55,268 bases of DNA from contig CAMUYE010000004.1 of assembly GCA_947164825.1 (NCBI GenBank), forward strand, positions 1 to 55,268. The letters run 5' to 3'. The stretch is from an uncultured Clostridia bacterium. Its GTDB lineage: Bacteria; Bacillota; Clostridia; Oscillospirales; Oscillospiraceae. Positions 40,129 to 48,856 of this stretch are shown here, piece after piece. Position numbers and translations under genes: made by a program. A model generated the notes under the pieces. The model worked only from the letters and a program-made list of their open reading frames with translations, ran no database searches and had not been told where the DNA came from. The stretch's first letter is position 1; each line of letters begins with the position of its first letter.

Positions 40129-41682
40129 TCAATCCTCCTTCCGGGACGTGTTCAGCTCCACGTTCTCTTCGGAATCATCCTCGTCCTTGCCGGACTTCGG
40201 GCGTCCGTAGCCGTAACCGTAGCCCTGGCTGTACTTGGAGCTTCCGTAGCCGTAGCCGTAGCCGCGTCCGTAGCCGTAGCCGTAGCCATAGCGCCGCCCG
40301 CCCATGAGGCTCGCGGCAAAATTGAGCGTGTGCACGTCGTTGAAGACGTAGCCGAGGAAGCGGGCGTTGCAGCGGCTCAGACTGTCGATGGCGTCGTTGA
40401 CGGTTTTATCGGCGATCGTGTCCTGCCGCATGACCAGGAGAGAAGCGTCGGCCAGGTCGGAGAGGACTTCGCTGTCGGTGAAGAAGCCCAGAGGCGAGGA
40501 GTCCAGGATCACATAGTCGAAATTCTCCCGCAGCACGGCGAGGAGCTGGGCCATCCGCTCGGAGCCGAGCAGCTCCGAGGAGTGGCGCTGGACGTTGGAC
40601 GCAAAGAGCAGGAAGAGGTTTTCGGCCTTCCGGTATTGCAGGGCCTTGACCAGCCGCTCCGCATCAAGCTCATTCCGGAGCAGGGTGTTGAGGGTGGCGT
40701 TCTTTTCCGCGGTTTCGAAAATCAGATGCTGGGCGGATTTCCGCAGGTCGCAGTCGATCAGCAGGACCCGCTTGTGCCGCCGGGCCAGGCTCAGGGCCAG
40801 GTTGGCCGCCACGGTGGATTTGCCTTCGTTTTCGCTGACGGAAGTCACGAGGAAGGTCTTGCAGCCGTGCTGACGCCAGGCGTGCTCCAGCCGGGTACGG
40901 AGCTGGTGGATGGTCTCCACATAGAGGAAGGAGGTCGTGGGATTGGAGATCAGCAGGGAGCTCTTTTTCCTGCGCAGCATGCTCTTCAGCGTCCGCCGCT
41001 TGCGCTGGTGGTTGAGGGTCCCCAGCAGGGTGCCGTCCACCTGAACGTGGGCTCCGTGGATCGTCTGGACCGTGCCGGAGGTGATGCAGATCACGGCCAC
41101 CAGCGCGGTCATGGCGACTGCGCCGAGGATGGCGCCGATCAGCATCGCTCTGCGCTGGGTCGCCGCCATGGCGCTTTTGCCGGGCACCGAAGGCGCGGAG
41201 ACGGGCTCCAGGATCACCGAATCAAAGACGTATTTGGAGTAGTCTTCATAGTGCTCAACAATCCCCATGCACATGTAATAGGCCGAGCGGGGAGAAGGAC
41301 CGCTGGCGCGAAGCTGGATCAGACTCGTGTCGGACACGGCGGACGCGCTGACAGTGGCGCCCTCCACGTCTTCGCCGTTCAGCCGCTGCACACGGTTGAC
41401 CAGAGTCGTGCTGGACAGAAGCTTGGCAAACTGCTCGGCGGTGGAGTTTGTGACCGAGCTGACGCTGCTCTGGTAGACGTTGGAACTGTTCCGGGGCGTC
41501 ACCACAAAGGTGGCGGAGCAGGTATAGCTTGGATGGGCCAGCAGCGTAGTGCCGATGTAAGCCAGCAGGGCGAAGAGTCCCGCGCACATCAGGATCATCC
41601 ACAGGCTCCGCCAGATCCGGCGCAGTACGCAGTAGGGCTCAACTTCCGCCCAGACGGATTCGGCTCGTTTTGTTTGACTCAT
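40129..41682 (-). CDS. Bacterial tyrosine kinase/polysaccharide co-polymerase fusion (BY-kinase 2)
   Basis: A 517-residue paralogue of the next gene. TM1 is about 24-48 and TM2 about 180-202. Walker A is SVSENEGKST (281-290), Walker A' is LLIDCDLRKS (307-316) and Walker B is VILDSSP. The tyrosine tail has three blocks (YGYGYGYGRG, YGYGYGSSKY, GYGYGYGRP; about eleven Tyr) and is followed by an acidic end. Sequence between the TMs differs strongly from kinase 1, so the two may meet different polymers or form a mixed complex. Both lie in one leftward operon with the phosphatase at 42541-43263. Confidence 0.93.
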   Translation of the reverse strand: MSQTKRAESVWAEVEPYCVLRRIWRSLWMILMCAGLFALLAYIGTTLLAHPSYTCSATFVVTPRNSSNVYQSSVSSVTNSTAEQFAKLLSSTTLVNRVQRLNGEDVEGATVSASAVSDTSLIQLRASGPSPRSAYYMCMGIVEHYEDYSKYVFDSVILEPVSAPSVPGKSAMAATQRRAMLIGAILGAVAMTALVAVICITSGTVQTIHGAHVQVDGTLLGTLNHQRKRRTLKSMLRRKKSSLLISNPTTSFLYVETIHQLRTRLEHAWRQHGCKTFLVTSVSENEGKSTVAANLALSLARRHKRVLLIDCDLRKSAQHLIFETAEKNATLNTLLRNELDAERLVKALQYRKAENLFLLFASNVQRHSSELLGSERMAQLLAVLRENFDYVILDSSPLGFFTDSEVLSDLADASLLVMRQDTIADKTVNDAIDSLSRCNARFLGYVFNDVHTLNFAASLMGGRRYGYGYGYGRGYGYGYGSSKYSQGYGYGYGRPKSGKDEDDSEENVELNTSRKED

Positions 41683-41692
41683 GTTTGAAACC

Positions 41693-42529
41693 TCATTCTA
41701 CGATCACGGTGAGGATCACCGTGGCGATTTCGCCGGAGATGCCGGTGTAATAGTAGTAGACCTCGTAGACGCCCGGGACGGTCATGTTCAGGTTCGTGGA
41801 ATTGATCGTGACCCGGTATACGGAAATCGACTCCTCCGGGTTCTCGGCCAGCGGGTCCGTGATCCCGCGCACGTATTTGCGAAAATTCAGCGTTTCGCCG
41901 ACCTTTGCGTAGATCAGATAATCCGTCAGTTCGATCTTCGCCCGGGTGAAGGAGTTATCGACGATCTGAACGGACAGGGGCAGCGTGATGGTGTCGCCCA
42001 TCCGGTTGGTGGCGCTGAGCTTGACGGAATAGATGCCGGGGGTGCTGTTTATAACCGTGGATTCCTCCAGCATGAGCCGACCGGAGATGTTGCCGTCCCG
42101 GATGTCCGTCACGGTGACGGTACCGCTGAGGTTGACCGTATCGCCGACCTTGAAGACCATCGGCCCGGTCAGGCCAAACTTCGGCGGCGTGTAGTCGACG
42201 TATCGGACCGTGCGGGTATAGGTGGCATAGTTGGAGGCCTCGTCGAAGACGATATAGGTGACGTTAACGTCCGTCTCGTTGATCAGGGTGGAGATCTCCT
42301 TGACGTGGATCCTGGCGCTCAGGTCGCCGTCCACGTTGTCGTAGGCCTGCAGGTCCCGGAGCAGCGCTTCTTCCGGATCCTTGACGCTGACCTCCAGCAG
42401 ATCGGTCCCGGAGCGAAAGGCGGGAGGACTGGTGTCTTCATGGGTGCGGACATAGAAATACAGTCCCGCCGCGCCGATCAGCGCCAGACAGAACAGAACG
42501 ACCAGAATGATGCGGACGTATCTCAGCAT
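41693..42529 (-). CDS. Membrane-anchored Ig-like (DUF5011) protein of the polysaccharide locus
   Basis: A 278-residue protein with a single N-terminal membrane anchor (VRIILVVLFCLALIGAAGLY) and three beta-sandwich repeats outside the cell. The first repeat has AYDNVDGDLSARIHV and VRYVDYTPPKF, the classic DUF5011/Ig-like pattern. The second has VTVTDIRDGNISGRLML. The last ends in YEVYYYYTGISGEIATVIL. Such domains mediate surface contacts. The ATG at 42529 follows AAGGAGA; longer readings run into the phosphatase in another frame. Between phosphatase and kinases in one operon, it probably acts in polysaccharide export or attachment; this is inference. Confidence 0.8.
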   Translation of the reverse strand: MLRYVRIILVVLFCLALIGAAGLYFYVRTHEDTSPPAFRSGTDLLEVSVKDPEEALLRDLQAYDNVDGDLSARIHVKEISTLINETDVNVTYIVFDEASNYATYTRTVRYVDYTPPKFGLTGPMVFKVGDTVNLSGTVTVTDIRDGNISGRLMLEESTVINSTPGIYSVKLSATNRMGDTITLPLSVQIVDNSFTRAKIELTDYLIYAKVGETLNFRKYVRGITDPLAENPEESISVYRVTINSTNLNMTVPGVYEVYYYYTGISGEIATVILTVIVE

Positions 42530-42540
42530 AACAGATCTCC

Positions 42541-43263
42541 TTAAAGAGCTTGATCTTTCGCGATTCTCAACGGGTTCCTGCGCAGCAGCAGGTCGGGATC
42601 GACCTCGGGAAAGCGGCGCGCAAGGAGGGGCAGCAGCTCGCCCATTTCGGGGCTGCGCCGGAGAAAATGGTGGGCGTCGGAGGCGATCACGGAGACCGCG
42701 CCCCGGCGAAGCAGCAGCGAAGCGGCGGTGAAGGCGTCCTCTCCGAGCTCGCCCAGCAGGCTGCCTTTGTTGAGCTGCAAAATCCGGCCCCGTTCCGCCC
42801 AGAGCTGGGCCAGCTCCGGTGCGCGCTGGACGCAGAAGTAGCGCTCCGGATGGGCGACCACCGGGATCAGACCCTCGGCCTCCACGGCTGACATGCAGCG
42901 CTCCATGTAAGCGGGATCCTCGTCGAAGTAGAACTCCACCAAAAGATAGCGCGAGCCGTTCAGGGTCATAAAGTCGCCGGCGCGCAGGTGTTCGGCAAAG
43001 CGCCCCCGGGCCAGGACCTCGGCGCCGGAGAGGATCTTCACCGGGATTCCGGCCCGGTCCAGGGCGTCCTGGAGGGCCGTATAGGCGTCGATCAGCGCCG
43101 GGGTACGGAAGTTCTTCCGGGTGTCGCGGGTATTGCAGTGGGGCGTGGCAAAAATGTGGGTCACGCCGGAGTCCGCCGCCATGGCTGCCATGGAAAGGGA
43201 AACTTCCAAGCGCTCTGCCCCGTCGTCCAGACCGGGCAGAATATGACAGTGAAGATCCAGCAT
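42541..43263 (-). CDS. CpsB/YwqE-type protein tyrosine phosphatase (PHP domain)
   Basis: A 240-residue metal-dependent phosphatase of the PHP fold. The metal ligands are visible in LDLHCHILPGLDDG, ATPHCNTRDTRKNF, PVVAHPERYF and VIASDAHH. Such enzymes remove phosphate from the tyrosine tails of BY-kinases and so reset polysaccharide export. It is the first gene of the leftward operon with the Ig-like protein and two BY-kinases, a complete phosphorylation cycle. Glycosyltransferases are not in this window. Confidence 0.93.
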   Translation of the reverse strand: MLDLHCHILPGLDDGAERLEVSLSMAAMAADSGVTHIFATPHCNTRDTRKNFRTPALIDAYTALQDALDRAGIPVKILSGAEVLARGRFAEHLRAGDFMTLNGSRYLLVEFYFDEDPAYMERCMSAVEAEGLIPVVAHPERYFCVQRAPELAQLWAERGRILQLNKGSLLGELGEDAFTAASLLLRRGAVSVIASDAHHFLRRSPEMGELLPLLARRFPEVDPDLLLRRNPLRIAKDQAL

Positions 43264-43384
43264 CGCCTACACCCCCCATTCTACCCATTATACTTTATTA
43301 TAACACAGTTTCTCCATATTTGCAACCGTTGCTCAGCATTTTTTCGGAAAGTTGCCGATTTTTCCGGAAGCTGCATAAAAGCTC

Positions 43385-43413
43385 TGGACAATCGGGAAAA
43401 ATCAGTGTATAAT
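43385..43413 (+). promoter_or_regulatory. Promoter of gap
   Basis: TGGACA (43385-43390), a 17-base spacer and a perfect TATAAT (43408-43413), about 87 bases before the gap ATG. Confidence 0.8.
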
Positions 43414-43418
43414 AATGC

Positions 43419-43440
43419 AAACGATTAGACAAAATCGTTT
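43419..43440. promoter_or_regulatory. Inverted repeat at the gap transcription start, candidate operator
   Basis: AAACGATT (43419-43426) and AATCGTTT (43433-43440) are perfect complements with a 6-base spacer, right where transcription would begin. The position suits a repressor site. Confidence 0.5.
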
Positions 43441-43499
43441 GTCCACCCATCAATTTCATTAATCTTTGCGCCAAGGCGCATGAAATGGAGGAATTTACT

Positions 43500-44531
43500 A
43501 TGCCTGTCAAAGTAGCAATCAACGGCTTCGGACGCATCGGCCGCCTGGCCTTCCGCCAGATGTTCGGCGACCCCGACTACGAGATCGTAGCCATCAACGA
43601 CCTGACCTCTTCCAAGATGCTGGCCCATCTGCTCAAGTACGACTCCACCCAGGGCAACTACGCGCTGACCCACAAGGTCGAGTTCAACGAGGGCGAAGGC
43701 GAAGACAACTACATCGTTGTCGACGGCAAGAAGATCGTCATCTACAAGATGCCCAACGCCGCCGATCTGCCCTGGGGCAAAATCGGCGTAGACGTCGTGC
43801 TGGAGTGCACCGGCTTCTACACCAGCAAGGCCAAGGCTCAGGCTCACATTGACGCCGGCGCCAAGAAGGTCGTCATCTCCGCTCCCGCGGGCAACGACCT
43901 GCCCACCATCGTCTACAACGTCAACCACGAGAAGCTGACCAAGGAAGACAACATCATCTCCGCCGCCTCCTGCACCACCAACTGCCTGGCGCCCATGGCC
44001 AAGGCCCTGAACGACTACGCTCCCATCCTCTCCGGCATCATGACCACCGTCCACGCCTACACCGGCGACCAGATGCCTCTGGACGGCCCCCAGAGAAAGG
44101 GCGACCTCCGCCGCTCCCGCGCCGCCGCTGTGAACATCGTTCCCAACTCCACCGGCGCCGCCAAGGCCATCGGCCTGGTCATCCCCGAGCTGAACGGCAA
44201 GCTGATCGGCTCCGCCCAGCGCGTTCCCACCCCCACCGGCTCCACCACCATCCTGATCGCCGTGGTCAAGAAGGCCGGCGTCACCAAGGAAGGCATCAAC
44301 GCCGCCATGAAGGCCGCCGCCAACGAGAGCTTCGGCTACAACGAGGACGAGATCGTCTCCTCCGACATCATCGGCAGCCGCTTCGGCTCCATCTTCGACG
44401 CCACCCAGACCATGGTCGCCAAGATCGACGACGAGACCTACCAGGTCCAGGTCGTCTCCTGGTACGACAACGAGAACTCCTACACCAGCCAGATGGTCCG
44501 CACCATCAAGCACTTCTCCAACCTGCTGTAA
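43500..44531 (+). CDS. gap: Type I glyceraldehyde-3-phosphate dehydrogenase
   Basis: A 343-residue glycolytic enzyme that oxidises and phosphorylates glyceraldehyde-3-phosphate with NAD. It shows [13 protein letters not shown], the catalytic Cys in [19 protein letters not shown] and the [15 protein letters not shown] end. The ATG at 43500 follows TGGAGG. Codon use is strongly biased to C-ending codons, as expected for a highly expressed gene. It has its own promoter, a palindromic candidate operator and a perfect terminator; phosphoglycerate kinase is not adjacent. Confidence 0.98.
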   Translation: MPVKVAINGFGRIGRLAFRQMFGDPDYEIVAINDLTSSKMLAHLLKYDSTQGNYALTHKVEFNEGEGEDNYIVVDGKKIVIYKMPNAADLPWGKIGVDVVLECTGFYTSKAKAQAHIDAGAKKVVISAPAGNDLPTIVYNVNHEKLTKEDNIISAASCTTNCLAPMAKALNDYAPILSGIMTTVHAYTGDQMPLDGPQRKGDLRRSRAAAVNIVPNSTGAAKAIGLVIPELNGKLIGSAQRVPTPTGSTTILIAVVKKAGVTKEGINAAMKAAANESFGYNEDEIVSSDIIGSRFGSIFDATQTMVAKIDDETYQVQVVSWYDNENSYTSQMVRTIKHFSNLL

Positions 44532-44542
44532 GCATCTGCTTC

Positions 44543-44584
44543 ATCAAAACAGGCTCCGTCCTCCGGGACGGAGCCTGTTTTGAT
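44543..44584 (+). terminator. Terminator of gap
   Basis: ATCAAAACAGGCTCCGTC (44543-44560) and its exact complement (44567-44584) form an 18-bp stem with a TTTT run in the descending arm. Confidence 0.92.
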
Positions 44585-44588
44585 GTCA

Positions 44589-44655
44589 GGGATCAGGGAT
44601 CAGGGATCAGGGAATGCAGCGCGGGCTATTAGCCCGCAAAAGGGATCAGGGATCC
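44589..44655. repeat. GGGATCA heptamer arrays between gap and the YolD-like gene
   Basis: Three GGGATCA units (44589-44609), then a GCGGGCTATTAGCCCGC palindrome, then about two more units at 44642-44655. The YolD-like stop codon (TGA, minus strand) is part of a unit at 44646-44648. Confidence 0.9.
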
Positions 44656-45059
44656 AGGCGGAGGTTCAGGATCCGGTCGATCTCAATGACACTGCGGTCG
44701 GCGAGCTCCAGCAGGCGGTAGCTATGATCCGCTCTGCGGACTGTGACCCGGCGGGTCAGGTATTCGCCGCCCAGCTTCAGACCGTCGGGAACGAACCAGG
44801 TCAGCTCCGCCTCTGCCGAGCCCCGGGCCGTGATCTGTGCGTCCAGCAGCCGCAGCTTTTCATCGAGCTCCTGTTTTGCGTCTTCGTCCAGCACGACCTG
44901 CTCCGCGGTCAGTCTGGCCGCTTCGGAGATGACGTCCTCGTAGCCGGTCAAGGCCGCGAAAGGCGAGAACTGGGCTGCACGCTCCTCCATCGGCATCGGA
45001 GAATGCTTCCGGGAAACCGGCCTGTTCAGATGAATGATGTCGTCGTATTTTCCGGCCAT
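44646..45059 (-). CDS. YolD-like protein
   Basis: A 137-residue protein. The N-terminal YDDIIHLNRPVSRKHSPMPM followed by EERAAQFSPFAALTGYEDVI is the signature of the YolD-like family in Clostridia. Members often sit beside a Y-family DNA polymerase (UvrX/DinB-like), but none is present here. The exact function is unknown, with a link to DNA damage response suspected from such neighbourhoods. GAGGTG precedes the ATG. The last codons and the stop lie in a heptamer repeat. Confidence 0.8.
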   Translation of the reverse strand: MAGKYDDIIHLNRPVSRKHSPMPMEERAAQFSPFAALTGYEDVISEAARLTAEQVVLDEDAKQELDEKLRLLDAQITARGSAEAELTWFVPDGLKLGGEYLTRRVTVRRADHSYRLLELADRSVIEIDRILNLRLDP

Positions 45060-45146
45060 GTGCGCACCTCTTTTCCAAGGTCCATTGTAGCAGTCTCCCG
45101 ATAAAAAATCAAGCCGGGATGCAAATCGGGATTTGTGGGGCTATCT

Positions 45147-45227
45147 CCGTAGGGGGCGGCGTCCTCGACGCCCCGAACGTGCCGTTCTCTGATCCGTCCG
45201 GGCCGTCGGGGACGCCGGCCCCTACGG
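45147..45227. repeat. GTAGGG-bounded palindromic repeat, copy B
   Basis: CGTAGGGGGCGGCGTCC at the left and GGACGCCGGCCCCTACG at the right are near-complementary ends of an 80-bp element almost identical at its ends to copy A at 18565-18670. Confidence 0.88.
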
Positions 45228-45243
45228 AGTGCCAAATCCCAAT

Positions 45244-45885
45244 TTACCGCGCCGCCAGGCTTTCCCAATCCGCACGGAAAACAATCACCGGCACGTCCAA
45301 TCCGGCCAACCGGGCGGAAAGGGTCTGCTGCGTATCCCAGAACAGAAGCGTTCCGTCCTCCAGCCGCCGGTGCAGGCAGCCCAGCCCCGGGCAGGGGAAG
45401 CCCCGCTCCGGCGGCGGGCCTTCCCAGACTCGCCGGGGTCCGCCGGGGGCCGCCGCGGCCCGCAGCGGGGCGGCGTCCAGAATCACCCTTCCGTAGCAGT
45501 TCCGCTGCGCCTCCAGCCAGCGGGGGAAGGGGTGCTCTCCCGTCCAGGGGCCCACGAGGACGGCCGCGTGGGGCAGCGCAGCCCAGGCCGGCGGCAGCAC
45601 CGTCCGCTTCCCGCCCAAAGCCTGCAGCAGCTCCGCGAGCAGGGGAGAGAGCGGGCGCTCAAAGTCGAAAATCAGCAGTTCCGTTCGCTCCGCGAGGGCC
45701 TGCCGTGCCGCCGCGAGCCCCCGCCGGTCCGGCGGGAAGCGGTCGTCCACGATGAGCCCCGCCGCCCCCGCCGGAATGGGGCGCGCACGCCACAGGCCGC
45801 CTTCCGTGAAGCCAAAGCCCGGGATCAGGGCTGTTCCGCCGGGGAATTTCATCCCGGTTTCCCACAAATAAACGGAAATACTCAT
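45244..45885 (-). CDS. Hypothetical protein
   Basis: A 213-residue soluble protein with no recognised family. It begins MSISVYLWETGMKFPGGTAL and contains GAAGLIVDDRFPPD and ELLIFDFERPLSP, which alternate strands and helices and could form a TIM-barrel or Rossmann-like core (the IFDFERP stretch recalls glycoside-hydrolase-like or amidase-like barrels). No signal peptide or membrane segment is seen. The ribosome site is weak. It is transcribed away from yqeG, with which it shares an upstream region of about 90 bp. Confidence 0.6.
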   Translation of the reverse strand: MSISVYLWETGMKFPGGTALIPGFGFTEGGLWRARPIPAGAAGLIVDDRFPPDRRGLAAARQALAERTELLIFDFERPLSPLLAELLQALGGKRTVLPPAWAALPHAAVLVGPWTGEHPFPRWLEAQRNCYGRVILDAAPLRAAAAPGGPRRVWEGPPPERGFPCPGLGCLHRRLEDGTLLFWDTQQTLSARLAGLDVPVIVFRADWESLAAR

Positions 45886-45977
45886 AGACAAACCCCATAT
45901 CTTGTGGTATACTATCAGTTGGCGTGAATGGCGCACATCTGTGCGTCGATACAAATTATGAAGGCGGTGCTGCGAAC

Positions 45978-46484
45978 ATGCCCTTCTCTCTGCTGCCGAA
46001 GGCAATCTTCCACAAGCTGACCGATATTACTCCGGCCTATCTGCGGGAGCGGGGCGTGCGGCTTCTGATGCTGGACTTCGACAACACGATGCTGCCCTAC
46101 ACCTCAAAGATCCCCACCCGGGAACTCCTGATCTGGATCGACGGGATGAAGCGCGGCGGGATCGAGCTCTGTGTCGTTTCCAACAGCAAAAAGGACAAGG
46201 CTCCGGCCTTCTGCAAGGCGCATCATATCGCCTGTGTCACCCGCTCCAAAAAACCGGGCCGCCGGGGGATCCGCCGCTGCCTGGCCCGCTTTGACGCCGC
46301 GCCTTCGGAGACCGCCCTGGCCGGCGATCAGATCTTTACCGACGTCCTGGGCGCCAACCGGGCCGGGGCTCTGTCCATCCTGGTCAAGCCCATCCATCTG
46401 CACAACATTTGGCTGAAGCTCCGCCATTTCGTGGAGCAGCCGTTCATATTTTTAGCAAGAAAAAGGAGAATCACAAAGCCATGA
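45978..46484 (+). CDS. yqeG: YqeG-family HAD phosphatase
   Basis: A 168-residue HAD-IIIA phosphatase. Motif I is LMLDFDNTMLPY (nucleophile DFDNT), motif II is CVVSNSKKDKA, the motif III Lys is in SKKPGR, and motif IV is LAGDQIFTDVLGANRAG. YqeG proteins resemble the mitochondrial phosphatidylglycerophosphate phosphatase, so a lipid-phosphate role is possible. The ATG at 45978 gives the family-typical start. It overlaps pepP by ATGA. A GCACATCTGTGC palindrome lies in the leader. Confidence 0.9.
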   Translation: MPFSLLPKAIFHKLTDITPAYLRERGVRLLMLDFDNTMLPYTSKIPTRELLIWIDGMKRGGIELCVVSNSKKDKAPAFCKAHHIACVTRSKKPGRRGIRRCLARFDAAPSETALAGDQIFTDVLGANRAGALSILVKPIHLHNIWLKLRHFVEQPFIFLARKRRITKP

Positions 46485-47548
46485 CCAATCTGGAAAAGTA
46501 TCTGTCCCTGCTGGACAAGGGCGTCTATGACGGACTGCTCCTCACCAGCCCCATTTCCCGCAAGTACTGCGCCGAATTCAATGTGGACGAAGGCGCCGCC
46601 ATCGTCACGAAAAAGGGCTGCCGCTACTACACCGACTCCCGCTACATCGAGACCGCCGAAAAGAACCTCAAGGGCTTTGAGGTCCGCATGGTCACCAAGG
46701 ACAACAACTACATCCAGCAGCTCAACCAGGCCATCTCCGACTTCGAGGTCTTTACCCTGGGCTTCGAGGAGGACTTCCTCACCGTGGCTGAGTTCCGCAC
46801 CTATGAGGAAAAGCTCAACGCCAAGCTGCTTCCCTGCCAGAAGGACATCAACAAATTCCGGGAGCTGAAGGAAGAATACGAGCTGGAGCGCATGCGCCAG
46901 GCCCAGGCCATCACAGATAAGAGCTTCACGGAGGTCTGCAAGCGGATCAAGGTCGGCATGACCGAAAAGGAGCTCTGCGCGGAGCTCATCTACTGCCTGT
47001 ACAAGAACGGCGCCGAGGGCCTGTCCTTCGCGCCCATCGTCGTGTCCGGCCCCAACACTTCCATGCCCCACGGCGTCCCCGGGGAGCGGAAGCTCCAGGA
47101 GGGCGATTTCGTCACCATGGACTTCGGCGTGGTCTACAAGGACTACTGCTCCGACATGACCCGCACCGTGGCGCTGGGTTACGCCACCGACGAGATGAAA
47201 AAAGTCTATGAGACGGTCCTGAAAGCCCAGCTGGCGGGCATCGCCGCGACCCGTGCGGGCGTCACCGGCCAGGCCATCGACGGCGCGGCCCGGAAGGTCA
47301 TAGCCGACGCCGGCTACGGCGCGTATTTCGGCCACGGCTACGGCCACGGGATCGGCCTTCTGGTGCACGAGGGCCCCAGCTGCAACCCCTCCAACGACAA
47401 GCCCATGCCCGCCGGCAGCGTCAGCTCCGCCGAGCCCGGCATCTATCTGCCCGGCAAGTTCGGCGTCCGCATTGAGGACTGCGTCATCATCCGGGAGGAT
47501 GGCGTGGAGGACCTGGCCCACAGTCCCAAGGAGCTCATCATCCTGTGA
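46481..47548 (+). CDS. pepP: M24 family Xaa-Pro aminopeptidase/dipeptidase
   Basis: A 355-residue two-metal peptidase that cleaves N-terminal residues before proline. The N-terminal creatinase-like domain (about 1-125) begins MTNLEKYLSLLDKGVYDGLL. The catalytic pita-bread domain has the metal ligands in DFGVVYKDYCSDMTRT, HGYGHGIGLLVHEGP, SSAEPGIYLPG and GVRIEDCVII. PepP or PepQ type cannot be separated by eye. AAAAGGAG precedes the ATG. It is coupled to yqeG (ATGA overlap) and to the acyltransferase downstream (GTGA overlap). In many Clostridia this gene lies near efp, as here. Confidence 0.92.
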   Translation: MTNLEKYLSLLDKGVYDGLLLTSPISRKYCAEFNVDEGAAIVTKKGCRYYTDSRYIETAEKNLKGFEVRMVTKDNNYIQQLNQAISDFEVFTLGFEEDFLTVAEFRTYEEKLNAKLLPCQKDINKFRELKEEYELERMRQAQAITDKSFTEVCKRIKVGMTEKELCAELIYCLYKNGAEGLSFAPIVVSGPNTSMPHGVPGERKLQEGDFVTMDFGVVYKDYCSDMTRTVALGYATDEMKKVYETVLKAQLAGIAATRAGVTGQAIDGAARKVIADAGYGAYFGHGYGHGIGLLVHEGPSCNPSNDKPMPAGSVSSAEPGIYLPGKFGVRIEDCVIIREDGVEDLAHSPKELIIL

Positions 47549-48729
47549 GCGGCGAGGCCCATCTGACGGGCGCGCCCCTGTCCGCCGCTCCCAACGGGGC
47601 GGGCGGGCAGCGGGTCTGCTGCTTTGACTGGCTGCGGCTCTTTGCCATGTCCTGCGTGATCCTGATGCACGCGGCCTCCGGGCTCCTGCGCAAGGAGCTG
47701 TCTCCTGGCTGGCACGGGACCAACCTCCTGGTTTCTCTGTGCTTCACGGCTGTACCTCTGTTCTTTATGATCTCCGGGAGCCTGCTGCTGAGCAGCCCCC
47801 GAAGCGCCGATCTGAAGCACCTGTGGCGCAGGCGGATTCCCCGGCTGGTCCTGCCCCTGCTGTTCTGGAGCGCGGCGTCCCTGCTCTTGGTTTGGCGCTG
47901 GGACGCATCGCCCCTTGGAGAAATCCTGAAAAGCTTTCTCGCCATCCCCAGTACTCCGGCCTATACGCACCTGTGGTACATGTACACCCTGATCGCCATT
48001 TACGTCCTCTCCCCTCTGCTGTACGCCATGGTCCGGGGGATGGACCGGGCCGCGGAGCGCTATCTGCTGGGCGGGATCGCCGCCATTTTAGGGCTGGAAA
48101 TGCTTCGGATGCTGCTGCCGGGCACTGTGCAGGGCTATCTGGAGCTGGATCTGTTCACTGCCCTTCGGTTCCTGAACGGCCATCTCTTCCCCTTCCTGCT
48201 GGGCTTTTTTCTCTTCCGTCGGGAAAAGAAAATCCAAAACTGGAAGCTGATCGTCCTCGCCCTGTTCTTCCTGGGTGTCATCACGGTGGAAACCTGGCTC
48301 AAGACCCGGCAGTTCGGGGAATACTCCGCCGCCTTTCTGCAGCAGAACGGGGGCTGGGAAATCTGCCTGGCCGCGCTGCTCTTCCTGCTGGCAAAGCAGA
48401 ACCTGCACCGCGCCCCCCGGCTGCGTCTCACCCGGGAGCTGGTGCGGCTGTCTCTGCCGATCTACCTGGTCCATCCTCTGGTCATCAAGGGGCTCTGGCG
48501 GCTGAAACTCTGGCCCAGGCGCTTTCTGCATCTGCTTCCCGTCTTTCTGCTGATCCTGGCGATCTCCTGGCTGATTTCCAAGACTCTTGCCTCCGTACCT
48601 GGCCTGTGCTGGGTCAGCACGGGCATTCCCTGGGCGGAAGCGCGGGAGAGCTGCTCTTGGCAGGCAAGCTTCCGCCGCCTCTTTCGGAGGTCGGATCAGG
48701 GCCCCGGCAAAGCGGACAAAGAACGATAG
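47545..48729 (+). CDS. Acyltransferase 3 family membrane protein
   Basis: A 394-residue polytopic protein with about ten hydrophobic segments. The N-terminal FDWLRLFAMSCVILMHAASG has the conserved Arg and His of acyltransferase-3 enzymes (OafA/WecH type), which acetylate or succinylate surface glycans. It starts with GTG at 47545, overlapping the pepP stop (GTGA). The acceptor is unknown; surface polysaccharide or peptidoglycan is plausible. Confidence 0.87.
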   Translation: MSGEAHLTGAPLSAAPNGAGGQRVCCFDWLRLFAMSCVILMHAASGLLRKELSPGWHGTNLLVSLCFTAVPLFFMISGSLLLSSPRSADLKHLWRRRIPRLVLPLLFWSAASLLLVWRWDASPLGEILKSFLAIPSTPAYTHLWYMYTLIAIYVLSPLLYAMVRGMDRAAERYLLGGIAAILGLEMLRMLLPGTVQGYLELDLFTALRFLNGHLFPFLLGFFLFRREKKIQNWKLIVLALFFLGVITVETWLKTRQFGEYSAAFLQQNGGWEICLAALLFLLAKQNLHRAPRLRLTRELVRLSLPIYLVHPLVIKGLWRLKLWPRRFLHLLPVFLLILAISWLISKTLASVPGLCWVSTGIPWAEARESCSWQASFRRLFRRSDQGPGKADKER

Positions 48730-48763
48730 CAGACGGAAAACCCGCAGAACCGCAATAAAATAC

Positions 48764-48792
48764 TTGCATATTTTGAAAGCATGTAGTATAAT
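48764..48792 (+). promoter_or_regulatory. Promoter of efp
   Basis: TTGCAT (48764-48769), a 17-base spacer and a perfect TATAAT (48787-48792), 64 bases before the efp ATG. Confidence 0.8.
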
Positions 48793-48856
48793 ATACCAGT
48801 AAAATTGCCAAAACGGCAGAATACAGTATATTCTAAGAATTTTGGAGGAAACATAT

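Noticed and set aside
41693..43288. One long reading joining the Ig-like gene with sequence through the phosphatase gene
   Set aside because: The part upstream of 42529 is out of frame with the phosphatase and has Arg/Gly/Pro-rich nonsense composition. AAGGAGA before the ATG at 42529 sets the true start.
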